Of a stretch of DNA of 49,446 nt, positions 42,045 through 49,446 are shown piece by piece. How positions within the stretch are numbered: position 1 is the first letter of the stretch; the number at the start of each line of letters is the position of its first letter. This stretch comes from Paraburkholderia aspalathi (GTDB taxonomy: Bacteria > Pseudomonadota > Gammaproteobacteria > Burkholderiales > Burkholderiaceae). The stretch is taken from NCBI RefSeq assembly GCF_900116445.1, contig NZ_FPBH01000048.1, forward strand, positions 1-49,446. The letters are read 5' to 3'. A program made the position numbers and the translations under genes. The notes under the pieces were generated by a model that did no database searches, was not told where the DNA came from, and worked only from the letters and a program-made list of their open reading frames with translations.

Positions 42045-43352
42045 ATGCAAGGAACGCTTTCATCCAACGTCGCGATATCCGTGGATTCGCTCGCGCAGCA
42101 GCGGCGCCGCGCGATTATCGCCACTGTGCTCGGCAACGGGCTCGAGTGGTTCGACTTCACCGTCTATAGTTTTTTCGCGGTGATCATCGCCAAGCTGTTC
42201 TTTCCGACCGGCAATGAACTGACCTCGTTGTTGCTTGCCGTCGCGACGTTCGGTGTGGGCTTTTTCATGCGGCCGGTGGGCGGCATGGTGCTCGGCGTGT
42301 ACGCGGATAAAGTCGGACGAAAAGCGGCGCTCTCGCTGACCATTCTGCTGATGGCGGGCGGCACCGCACTCATCGGCCTCGCGCCGACCTATGACCAGAT
42401 CGGTCTGTGGGCGCCGGTGCTGATCGTGGTCGCCCGCTTGCTGCAAGGTTTTTCGGCTGGCGGCGAAATGGGCACCGCCACCGCGTTTCTCACCGAATAT
42501 GCGCCGGCGGGCAAGCGCGCATTCTATTCGAGCTGGATTCAGTCGAGCATCGGCTTTGCCGTGCTGCTGGGGGCCGGGGTCGGCACTTTTGTAACGTCGA
42601 GTCTGAGCGCCGATGCGCTGCATTCGTGGGGCTGGAGAATGCCGTTCCTCATCGGCATTCTGATCGGACCGGTCGGCTATTTCATTCGCAGCCGCATGGA
42701 CGAAACACCGGCGTTCAGCGCGGTTACGGAAGAAGCCAAAAGCGATTCGCCGCTCGCGGAAGTGTTCCGTCGCTTTCCGCGCGAGACGTTCGCGAGTTTC
42801 TCGATGGTGATTTTGTGGACGGTGTGCACCTACGTGCTGCTGTTCTATATGCCGACTTATTCGGTGCGCACGCTGCATCTGCCGCAATCGATGGGCTTTC
42901 GTGCCGGCATGTTCGGTGGCCTGATGATCATGTGTTTCTCGCCGGTGGTCGGCAAGCTCGCTGACCGCTTCGGCCGCCGCCGCTTCCTCTCCGGCGCCGC
43001 GGCATTGATCCTGGTGCTCGCATGGCCGATGTTCGCTTACATCAACAGCGCGCCTGGGCTGGTTTCGCTGATGGTGTTTCAGGGCGTGTTCGGCTTGCTG
43101 ATCGCCGCCTACACCGGCCCGATTCTCGCGGCCTTCTCCGAGCTGTTTCCGACCAAGGTTTTGTCGACGGGTCTTTCCGTTGCGTACAACTTCGCAGTGA
43201 CGATTTTCGGCGGCTTCGCACCGTTCTTCATCACGTGGCTGATCGCGTCGACGGGCAGCAATATGGCGCCCGCGATCTACGTGATGATCGCCGCGACCAT
43301 CAGCCTCGTCGGCACGTTCTATGTGCGCGATCCGCGCCGTAGCCACGCCTGA
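42045..43352 (+). CDS. MFS transporter, metabolite:H+ symporter (MHS) type
   Basis: A 435-residue MFS transporter of the metabolite:proton symporter group (citrate, shikimate, alpha-ketoglutarate and dicarboxylate carriers). The core starts GLEWFDFTVYSFFAVIIAKLFFP, and the signature GVYADKVGRKAALSLTILLMAGG follows helix 2. About 12 helices are present. AAGGAAAGAGACC precedes ATG 42045. It is followed after 62 bases by an amidohydrolase gene with which it is probably co-transcribed, so the transported compound is likely the substrate or product of that enzyme; its identity is not visible from sequence. Confidence 0.92.
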   Translation: MQGTLSSNVAISVDSLAQQRRRAIIATVLGNGLEWFDFTVYSFFAVIIAKLFFPTGNELTSLLLAVATFGVGFFMRPVGGMVLGVYADKVGRKAALSLTILLMAGGTALIGLAPTYDQIGLWAPVLIVVARLLQGFSAGGEMGTATAFLTEYAPAGKRAFYSSWIQSSIGFAVLLGAGVGTFVTSSLSADALHSWGWRMPFLIGILIGPVGYFIRSRMDETPAFSAVTEEAKSDSPLAEVFRRFPRETFASFSMVILWTVCTYVLLFYMPTYSVRTLHLPQSMGFRAGMFGGLMIMCFSPVVGKLADRFGRRRFLSGAAALILVLAWPMFAYINSAPGLVSLMVFQGVFGLLIAAYTGPILAAFSELFPTKVLSTGLSVAYNFAVTIFGGFAPFFITWLIASTGSNMAPAIYVMIAATISLVGTFYVRDPRRSHA

Positions 43353-43414
43353 GAGGCAGCGCGTCCGGCGAACAATGGCCGGACGGATTCCTTCATCCAG
43401 TCAGGAAGATATCA

Positions 43415-44662
43415 ATGAGCATTACGGTAATCAGCGGCGGCAACGTACTCGATCTGGTCCAGGGTGTGTTGCTCGAACACCATCACGTCGTGATCGAAAA
43501 CGGCCATATCGTCGAAGTCACCGATCGTCCTGTCGATCTGCCGAATGCGTGCGTGATCGACGCACGCGGCAAGACGGTGATGCCCGGTCTGATCGATTGT
43601 CACGTGCACGTGCTGGCTTCGCGCGCCAACCTCGGTGTGAATGCGACGCAGCCGAATATCCTCACCGCGATTCGCGCACTGCCGATTCTGAAGGCGATGG
43701 TCGGCCGCGGCTTTACGACGGTGCGTGATGCGGGCGGCGCGGATTGGGGTTTGACGCAGGCGCTGGAGAGCGGATTGATTCCGGGGCCGCGTATTTTTCC
43801 GTCGGGTAAGGCGTTGTCGCAAACCGGCGGTCACGGCGATTTCCGTCCGCGTGGCGATGTACTCGAACCCTGTTCATGCGCCTTCCGCGCCGGGGCAATT
43901 GCGCGAGTGGTCGACGGTGTCGATGCGGTGCGGCTTGCCGTGCGTGAAGAGATTCAGAAGGGCGCTACGCAGATCAAGATCATGGCATCCGGTGGCGTCG
44001 CTTCGCCGACCGATCCGATCAGCAACACGCAATACTCCGAGGATGAAATCCGCGCGATCGTCGCTGAAGCGGAAGCAGCCAACACATACGTGATGGCGCA
44101 TGCGTACACAGGCCGCGCGATTTCGCGTGCGATTCGCTGTGGCGTGCGCACGATCGAGCACGGCAATCTGGTCGACGAAGCCGCCGCAAAACTGATGCGC
44201 GAGCACGGCGCATTCGTCGTGCCAACGCTGGTCACCTACGACGCGTTGGCCAAACACGGCGCCGATTACGGCTTGCCGGCCGATTCGATTGCCAAGGTCG
44301 AGACCGTGCGGCAAGCGGGGCGCGACTCGCTGCAGATTTATGCAAATGCCGGTGTGCCGATGGGATTCGGTTCGGACCTGCTCGGCGAAATGCATACGTT
44401 CCAGAGCGACGAATTGCGCATTCGCGCCGAGGTGCTCGGCAATCTGGAAGCATTGCGCTCGGCCACCACGATTGCCGCCGATATCGTCGATCAGAGCGGC
44501 AAGCTCGGCGTCATTAAAGCAGGCGCAATCGCGGACGTGCTGGTGGTCGACGGCAATCCGCTCAAGGATATCGGCGTGTTGACCGGGCAGGGCGAGCGCC
44601 TCGAGTATGTCTTCCAGCATGGCGAGGTGGTGAGCGAGCGGGGCACGGTCGCGTCGCGCTAA
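43415..44662 (+). CDS. Amidohydrolase, imidazolonepropionase/prolidase-like
   Basis: A 415-residue metal-dependent amidohydrolase of the imidazolonepropionase-like/Xaa-Pro dipeptidase-related branch. Metal ligands are visible as His-x-His in IDCHVHVLASR, a likely carboxylated Lys in TQIKIMASGG, His in VMAHAYTGRA and in TIEHGNLVDE, and the catalytic Asp in GFGSDLLGEMH. Such enzymes cleave amide or carbamate bonds in dipeptides, N-acyl amino acids or xenobiotics; the substrate is unknown. The start MSITVISGGNVLDL fits the small beta-sandwich domain at the N terminus. It is linked to the MHS transporter upstream and is convergent with the EamA gene 46 bases away. Confidence 0.9.
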   Translation: MSITVISGGNVLDLVQGVLLEHHHVVIENGHIVEVTDRPVDLPNACVIDARGKTVMPGLIDCHVHVLASRANLGVNATQPNILTAIRALPILKAMVGRGFTTVRDAGGADWGLTQALESGLIPGPRIFPSGKALSQTGGHGDFRPRGDVLEPCSCAFRAGAIARVVDGVDAVRLAVREEIQKGATQIKIMASGGVASPTDPISNTQYSEDEIRAIVAEAEAANTYVMAHAYTGRAISRAIRCGVRTIEHGNLVDEAAAKLMREHGAFVVPTLVTYDALAKHGADYGLPADSIAKVETVRQAGRDSLQIYANAGVPMGFGSDLLGEMHTFQSDELRIRAEVLGNLEALRSATTIAADIVDQSGKLGVIKAGAIADVLVVDGNPLKDIGVLTGQGERLEYVFQHGEVVSERGTVASR

Positions 44663-44708
44663 TCGGCAGATGCGTGTGCAGCGATCGGGCGCGGGCCCGG
44701 GAAATTCT

Positions 44709-45620
44709 CTAAGCCTCCGCCGCGCTCACACGCAACGCGGTCCATCGCACCGTCGCGAGAATCGATGCCGTAACGATCAACGCACCGCCGATCCATGCCG
44801 CCGTCGAAATCCGTTCACCTAACCAGATGCACGCGAACAGCGCACCAAAGGCGGGTTCGCTGCCCATCAGCAACGACACGCGCGTTGGGCTGCTGCGTTT
44901 GATCGCAAAGTTCTGTGCGAAGAAGGCGAACAGCGTACACGCGATCACCAGATAGCCGATGTAACCCCAGAACATGGCATGCCCGGCAAGCGACGGCAGC
45001 GGTTGCCACTGTTGCGGCACAAACAGCACCGCCACCGCCGCGCTGCCAAATGCCACCACGCCTGACTGAACCGCCGTCACCGACAAAGGCGGCAACGCGG
45101 AGTCGCGCATCACACGTTTAGTCACGCACACGTTCAGCGCGCGCAGCAGCGCGGCGAGCAGAATCAGCGCGTCGCCGGGATTGAAACTCAGCGCGCCATC
45201 CCCCGCTAGCAGCCAGGCGCCGAATAGCGAAAGCGCGACCGCCGCCCATTCGATGCGAGTCGGCTTGCGCTTGAGCAGCCACCATTCGACGAGCGGCGTC
45301 AGCACCACACATAAGCTGATCAGAAACGCTGCATTGGCCGCGCGCGTCAGCAGAATGCCGAACGTCTCGCAGAGAAAGATACCGAGCAGCAAGGCGCCCG
45401 CGATCAGCACGCCGCGCAGCGTGCGGGCATCGGCGGCGCGCAAATGACGCAAGGCGGGCGACAGGATCAAGAAGGTGATGCCGAAGCGGATCGCGAGCAA
45501 ACCCAAAACTGGATAGAACACCAGGGCGCTTTTGACGACGCCGTAACTGGTGCCCCACACCACGGCAACCGCTAGCAGCATCAGATCGGAGAGCAGAAGC
45601 AGGCGTTCTTGTTTCGACAT
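44709..45620 (-). CDS. EamA/DMT-family exporter
   Basis: A 303-residue drug/metabolite transporter with ten helices formed by two EamA repeats. The first repeat starts LLSDLMLLAVAVVWGTSYGVVKSALVF and the second near LPSLAGHAMFWGYIGYLVIACTLFAFF. ATG 45620 starts MSKQERLLLL, a normal N terminus for the family; a longer frame upstream is rejected. It is divergent from a LysR gene (125 bases apart), which probably controls it. Exported substrates in this family include amino acids and their relatives; none can be assigned here. Confidence 0.9.
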   Translation of the reverse strand: MSKQERLLLLSDLMLLAVAVVWGTSYGVVKSALVFYPVLGLLAIRFGITFLILSPALRHLRAADARTLRGVLIAGALLLGIFLCETFGILLTRAANAAFLISLCVVLTPLVEWWLLKRKPTRIEWAAVALSLFGAWLLAGDGALSFNPGDALILLAALLRALNVCVTKRVMRDSALPPLSVTAVQSGVVAFGSAAVAVLFVPQQWQPLPSLAGHAMFWGYIGYLVIACTLFAFFAQNFAIKRSSPTRVSLLMGSEPAFGALFACIWLGERISTAAWIGGALIVTASILATVRWTALRVSAAEA

Positions 45621-45744
45621 GGCTGACCTCGTGCAGATGAGCGCATATTGTCGAACTTTGCCTGTAAGGCGATAATCGGGTCGCTGCGCATAGCATTTAT
45701 GTTTCAGATGCATCAATCGGCTCAAACCCCGCGAGCACCCGACG

Positions 45745-46665
45745 ATGAACCCAACCGATCTTTTTGCGTTGCTGCCGGATATGGCGGTTTTCGCGCGCGT
45801 CGTCGATGCCGGCAATTTTTCGGTCGCCGCACGTCAGCTCGGCAGTACGCCGTCCACGGTCAGCCGTCAGATCAAACGGCTCGAGGACGCGTTGGCGACA
45901 CGCCTGCTCGAACGGTCCACGCGCACGGTGCGGGTCACGGAATCCGGTGCACAGGTGGCGCGTTTCTGCCGCGACATGTTGAGCGCGGCATCGGGCGCGG
46001 TGGATGCCGCCGGGCAACTGGCGGCGCGGCCGCAAGGCAAAGTCCGCGTGAGCGCGCCCACCGCGTTCGCGAAGACCGTGATTCATCCGCTGATTCCCGG
46101 CTTTCTGCGCGCTTATGACGAAGTCGACCTGCAACTGCTGTTCACCGATCACGACGTCGACCCGCTCGCCGACGATGTCGATCTGGTGATCCGTCTGACC
46201 GAGCATCCTCCGCAAGGGCTCGCGGGACGCAGGCTGGGGGCCGTGCGCTGGCTGCTGGTTGCATCGCCGGCTTATTTGCGTGAGCACGGCACGCCGGTGC
46301 AACCGCGCGATCTCCTCAAGCACGATTGCATCTACCTCGGCGAAACCGCCGACGACAACCGCTGGCGCTTTCGCCGCGGCACGGAGACGCAAACCGTCGA
46401 CGTGAAAGGGCGTTACATCGCCAATCATGCGGGCGCGCGACTCGAAGCCGCGCAGCAGGGTTTCGGCATCGCGAACCTGCCCGAGTTTGCCGCCACGGAT
46501 GCATTGCTGAGCGGCGAACTCGTGCAGGTGCTGCCGGATTGGAATCTCGAAGCGCGCGCTTACGTGGGGTCGGTGTGGCTGTTGTATCCGCCGAACCGCT
46601 TCTTGCCGCCGAAGGTAAGGGCGCTCATCGACTATCTTGCCGAGCATATTCACGAAGCGGCTTAA
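45745..46665 (+). CDS. LysR-family regulator, divergent from EamA gene
   Basis: A 306-residue LysR-type regulator. The winged helix (FARVVDAGNFSVAARQLGSTPSTVSRQIKRLEDALATRLLERS) is at residues about 15-60, followed by a CrgA/DmlR-like effector domain from about residue 90 (GKVRVSAPTAFAKTVIHPL). It is divergent from the EamA exporter gene, a common regulator-exporter arrangement (as in ArgP/ArgO-type pairs). The asparaginase gene lies 149 bases downstream on the same strand. The effector is unknown. Confidence 0.91.
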   Translation: MNPTDLFALLPDMAVFARVVDAGNFSVAARQLGSTPSTVSRQIKRLEDALATRLLERSTRTVRVTESGAQVARFCRDMLSAASGAVDAAGQLAARPQGKVRVSAPTAFAKTVIHPLIPGFLRAYDEVDLQLLFTDHDVDPLADDVDLVIRLTEHPPQGLAGRRLGAVRWLLVASPAYLREHGTPVQPRDLLKHDCIYLGETADDNRWRFRRGTETQTVDVKGRYIANHAGARLEAAQQGFGIANLPEFAATDALLSGELVQVLPDWNLEARAYVGSVWLLYPPNRFLPPKVRALIDYLAEHIHEAA

Positions 46666-46813
46666 GCACTGGCTTATCGCGTCGCGTAAGTCGTTTGCAT
46701 GCCGTGGCCGGCCAACGGAGATTTGGATTGCGCGAAAGACGAACGTAGAATCGCTCGCGTCACCATGATTGATAACGATCGCGACGACCGACGCGACCAG
46801 GAGGAGAACGAAC

Positions 46814-47923
46814 ATGACTTTGCGTGAAACCGGGCCGATTGCGGCGACTGTCTATCGCGGCGAAGCGATAGAGAATACACATATCGCCCATGTCGCGGTG
46901 GTTCAGGCCGACGGCCGCCTGCTGTATTCATTCGGCGATCCGTCGCGTATCACGCTGGCACGCTCAGCGGCAAAACCGGCACAAGCTTTGGCGGTAGTCG
47001 AGACGGGCGCGCTCGAGCGTTTCGGTTTCGACGAAACGGATCTTGCACTCATGTGCGCCTCGCATAGCAGCGAGCCGCGCCATATCGAACGCACGAGACA
47101 GATGCTGGCCAAGGCACAGGTCAGCGAAGCCGATCTACGTTGCGGCGGCCATCCCCCATTGTCCGACGCGGTGTACGTCGACTGGTTGAAGCGCGATTTC
47201 AAACCGGACGCGGTGTGCAGCAATTGTTCGGGCAAACACGCCGGCATGCTGGCCGGGGCGCGTTCGATCGGCGCGGCAGTAAGGGGTTATGAACTGCCGG
47301 AGCACCCGCTACAGGTGCGCGTGAAGCATACCGTCGCGGAGGTGTGCGACTTGCTGGACGATGCCGTGCAATGGTCGATCGACGGTTGCAATCTGCCGAC
47401 GCCGGCGTTCCCCCTCGACCGACTCGCCCGACTGTTCGCGAAGCTCGCAGCCGCGGAGGATGAGGTTTCGGCTTCGTCCGCGGCTTCTTCGTCCATTCCT
47501 TCTTCCATATCGCCACGCACCGCTGCGCTCGCACGCATCTATCGTGCGATGGCTGCGCATCCGGAGTGGGTAGCAGGCGAGGGGCGTTTCTGTACCGCCT
47601 TGATGCGCGCGTTCGATGGCGCGCTGATCGGCAAGGTCGGCGCCGACGGTAGCTACGCGATCGGCGTGCGTGCGTCCCGGCAAACTAAGCAGCTCGGCGC
47701 CAACGGTGCGCTAGGCATTGCGGTGAAGGTGGAGGACGGCAACATTGGCGTGCTGTATGCAACCGTTGCTGAACTGCTCGCGCGACTCGATATCGGCAGC
47801 CCTGAGCAACGTGCGCAACTAGACGCGTTTCATAAGCCGCGCATGATCAATACCATGGGCATCGAAATCGGCCACATGGCCTTTTCGCTTGCGCTTGAAG
47901 CGCATTCACACCGCGAGGCGTGA
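46814..47923 (+). CDS. ansA: L-asparaginase, Rhizobium-type (AnsA)
   Basis: A 369-residue asparaginase of the Rhizobium etli AnsA/ReAV type, unrelated to the E. coli enzymes. It hydrolyses asparagine to aspartate and ammonia. The Ser-x-x-Lys pair is Ser51 and Lys54 in LARSAAKPAQ, a second serine is in ASHSSEPRH, and the zinc site and nearby Lys appear in VCSNCSGKHAGM (Cys135, Cys138, Lys141). ATG 46814 follows GGAGGAGAAC. A Ser-rich insert of about 20 residues (near 218-240) interrupts the usual linker. It is convergent with the unknown gene 24 bases downstream. Confidence 0.92.
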   Translation: MTLRETGPIAATVYRGEAIENTHIAHVAVVQADGRLLYSFGDPSRITLARSAAKPAQALAVVETGALERFGFDETDLALMCASHSSEPRHIERTRQMLAKAQVSEADLRCGGHPPLSDAVYVDWLKRDFKPDAVCSNCSGKHAGMLAGARSIGAAVRGYELPEHPLQVRVKHTVAEVCDLLDDAVQWSIDGCNLPTPAFPLDRLARLFAKLAAAEDEVSASSAASSSIPSSISPRTAALARIYRAMAAHPEWVAGEGRFCTALMRAFDGALIGKVGADGSYAIGVRASRQTKQLGANGALGIAVKVEDGNIGVLYATVAELLARLDIGSPEQRAQLDAFHKPRMINTMGIEIGHMAFSLALEAHSHREA

Positions 47924-47947
47924 AGCTATGCGGGGCGCTGCAGCGGG

Positions 47948-48727
47948 TTACGCATCATCTTTCTTGAAGCGATCTTGTATGGCGATCAGTTGATCATCGC
48001 TGGTGGCCACGATCCACAGACGGGCGCGCTCGGCCATCAGGCGATTGTGATCTTTTAGCACGCCCATCGACACGGCCGTTTTCCACGCTACGGGTGCGGC
48101 GCGACTGGTTCTTCCGGACGGCGTGCCGACCAGCAATGCATAGGGTCCGAGGGGCAGCGAGACGAACGGCATAGCGGGCTTGACGCGCACGCGCCAATCG
48201 ATGAAGGGTGAATCGCTGAAGAGAAGCGGCGTGGGCAGACCGTGCAGCACGGTGAAGTCATAGAGCGCCAGTTGTTCGCGCATGGGCGTGTAGACCCGTC
48301 GAATATCGTCGACGAGGGCCGCACGGATTTCGTCGTCGAACATTGCTTCTTGGGTGTAGTGGTCGACTGCTTGCAGCGCGTCGTGCTGATAGGCGCTGAA
48401 GATTGCCAGGTCGAGGCAATCGTGAACGGCGCGTTGGACTTCTGTGGCGGAGCCGGCTTCTTCGGGTTTGCCGAGTTGCGCGGCGCGCAGGAAGCGGGCG
48501 AGGGCGGCGTCCTGGGTTGCGGGGCCGGTGGCCAGTGGGTCGTCGGTGGCGTCTTTGTCGAGCGGGACGTAGAGGTATTTTTCTGCTGCGAAACGGGATT
48601 TTTTGCCGTCATCGAAGCTGATTTCGCCGGTGGCGCAGTTGAGGTAGCGAGTGCCGATGTGGCCGTGTTCCCACACGAAGTTTTTCAGGAAGGGGCGAAG
48701 GGGATGGAGTGGGTCAGGGTGTTGCAT
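47948..48727 (-). CDS. Protein of unknown function, possibly DUF4238-like
   Basis: A 259-residue soluble protein. There is no signal peptide or membrane segment. The N terminus (LRPFLKNFVWEHGHIGTRYLNCATGEI) and the centre, with LPTPLLFSDSPFIDWRV, recall the DUF4238 family, which has a similar Ser-Asp-Pro motif after a helical region, but the match is weak and I do not claim it. The C-terminal part (HNRLMAERARLWIVATSDDQLIAIQDRF) is helical. ATG 48727 lacks a strong ribosome binding site. It lies directly beside the terminal repeat element and is convergent with ansA. The function is unknown. Confidence 0.7.
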   Translation of the reverse strand: MQHPDPLHPLRPFLKNFVWEHGHIGTRYLNCATGEISFDDGKKSRFAAEKYLYVPLDKDATDDPLATGPATQDAALARFLRAAQLGKPEEAGSATEVQRAVHDCLDLAIFSAYQHDALQAVDHYTQEAMFDDEIRAALVDDIRRVYTPMREQLALYDFTVLHGLPTPLLFSDSPFIDWRVRVKPAMPFVSLPLGPYALLVGTPSGRTSRAAPVAWKTAVSMGVLKDHNRLMAERARLWIVATSDDQLIAIQDRFKKDDA

Positions 48728-48914
48728 TTTTTTGTTGCACTCCGTGCGGGTTCTAGTTTGGGTATGGTCACATAGAAATTGGGGTTTATGGTTTTTTTCC
48801 CTGCGGGGCGGTTGTTTGTCAGTGTTCTTAGGGCTTTGGGCTTTCCTTGTTCTGGCTTTGGTGCCTTTCCTTGCATTGTTAGCGGTCTATTAGCGTTGCC
48901 CCTGTGCGGGGCGG
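48728..48914. other. Spacer before the terminal repeat
   Basis: About 190 bases with long T and C runs on the plus strand. It can be read as short hydrophobic or basic frames on either strand, none with a good ribosome binding site. I suspect it belongs to the same dispersed repeat, as similar flanking sequence recurs beside such hairpins in Paraburkholderia genomes, but that is from memory. Confidence 0.4.
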
Positions 48915-49416
48915 CACCTACTTTTCTTTGCCGCCGCAAAGAAAAGTAGGCAAAAGAAAGCGGCTAGAAGCCTCTGCTAAGCGGGCACCGTGGTTTGCCA
49001 GGGGTAGTGGTGCGACTGGAATCCGTGTTCTCTCACATTCGGCGTTAGTGACAAAGGAGTCATCAGCCCCCACTCCGCACTGCGTGCGTCGCGGACGGGT
49101 CTGCAGGGGAAACCACCGGCTTCGGCTGAGGTCTGTGGGGGCCGTCGGCTTCGCCTCGGCGAGGCGCCTCTGCACTCGCGCCGGAAACCCGATGGCGAGG
49201 CGCGAACGTGAAAACGCAGCGATCGGTTTTATGAATGGCTCTTCGGCGCGCGCAGCGCCGCCGGAAGTATGACGCCCTTGTCACAAGCACGTGCGCGGGC
49301 ACGAACCCAGATTCCAGATGCACCACTACCCGCAGCAGACCACGGTGCCCACTTAGCAGGGGCTTCTAGCCGCTTTCTTTGCTTATCTTTCTTTGCGGCG
49401 GCAAAGAAAGTAAGTG
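48915..49416. repeat. Element with ~150-bp imperfect inverted arms
   Basis: The left arm (48915-49063) and right arm (49269-49416) are inverted copies. The outer ~100 bases, including GGCTAGAAGCC and GGGTAGTGGTGC, are about 85-90 per cent identical, and the inner parts about 70 per cent. Each arm starts with its own small hairpin: CCTACTTTTCTTTGC/GCAAAGAAAAGTAGG with loop CGCC on the left (48917-48950), CTTTCTTTGC/GCAAAGAAAG on the right (49387-49410). A ~205-base centre separates the arms. No transposase or convincing gene is inside. It resembles a dispersed non-coding repeat or MITE of Burkholderiales. Confidence 0.8.
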
Positions 49417-49446
49417 TGTAGTGGTTCAATGAACCTGGACACCTCT

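Noticed and set aside
42060..43346. 428-codon open frame opposite the MHS transporter
   Set aside because: Antisense shadow with Arg, Glu and His bias; the plus strand encodes a normal 12-helix carrier.
48651..48939. Short open frames of both strands beside the terminal repeat
   Set aside because: One is very hydrophobic and the other basic, both lie in low-complexity repeat flanks without ribosome binding sites; they are more likely part of the repeat than genes.

Overview
The window looks like chromosomal DNA of a Burkholderiaceae betaproteobacterium, most probably Paraburkholderia. The GC content is high. The 5S rRNA tail, the imuA-imuB-dnaE2 cassette, the DUF3563 micro-protein, the bdhA-patatin pair, the FtrABCD iron system and the dispersed hairpin repeat at the right end all fit that group. 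This is inference from recognised families, not from a database search. No prophage, CRISPR array or complete insertion sequence is visible, and most genes are core metabolism, stress or transport functions.

Region by region. 1-122: 3' end of an rRNA operon (5S rRNA plus terminator). 560-6790: SOS mutagenesis operon imuA-imuB-dnaE2 behind a perfect LexA box; ImuB and DnaE2 both carry low-complexity inserts. 6784-8494: RmlD-like reductase and a divergent copper pair, copZ and cueR, around a CueR dyad. 8545-8935: a 48-residue DUF3563 protein behind what look like NtrC sites and a sigma-54 promoter. 9164-13000: a secreted unknown protein, an orphan SsuA-like binding protein, rlmJ and an aldo/keto reductase. 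13103-15353: 3-hydroxybutyrate dehydrogenase and a patatin (polyhydroxybutyrate/lipid turnover). 15419-19116: aromatic aminotransferase and uvrB.

19300-31340 is an iron island: ftrABCD, hemP, tonB-exbB-exbD, bfd and bfr. Convincing Fur boxes precede ftrA, hemP and bfd, and a weaker one precedes bfr. A SRPBCC/DUF1857 protein, an OsmC protein, a pirin with its divergent LysR regulator, a 39-residue secreted peptide and glutamate racemase lie among these genes. A 20-residue hydrophobic peptide with a good ribosome binding site sits between bfd and tonB.

31409-38948 is central carbon metabolism: class I fumarase, a YqhA-type membrane protein, acetyl-CoA synthetase and a two-subunit sodium/solute symporter. 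The symporter's large subunit carries an extra soluble segment and an EF-hand-like calcium loop. 39009-39099 is tRNA-Ser(GGA). 39524-48727 is an accessory transport and catabolism stretch: an MFS exporter, LysR plus MHS transporter plus amidohydrolase, an EamA exporter divergent from a LysR gene, asparaginase and an unknown protein. The window ends in a roughly 500-bp element with long imperfect inverted arms.

The items most worth a second look are the NtrC/sigma-54-like arrangement before DUF3563, the 20-residue peptide in the tonB locus, the EF-hand symporter and the terminal long inverted repeat. None is proven by sequence reading alone.
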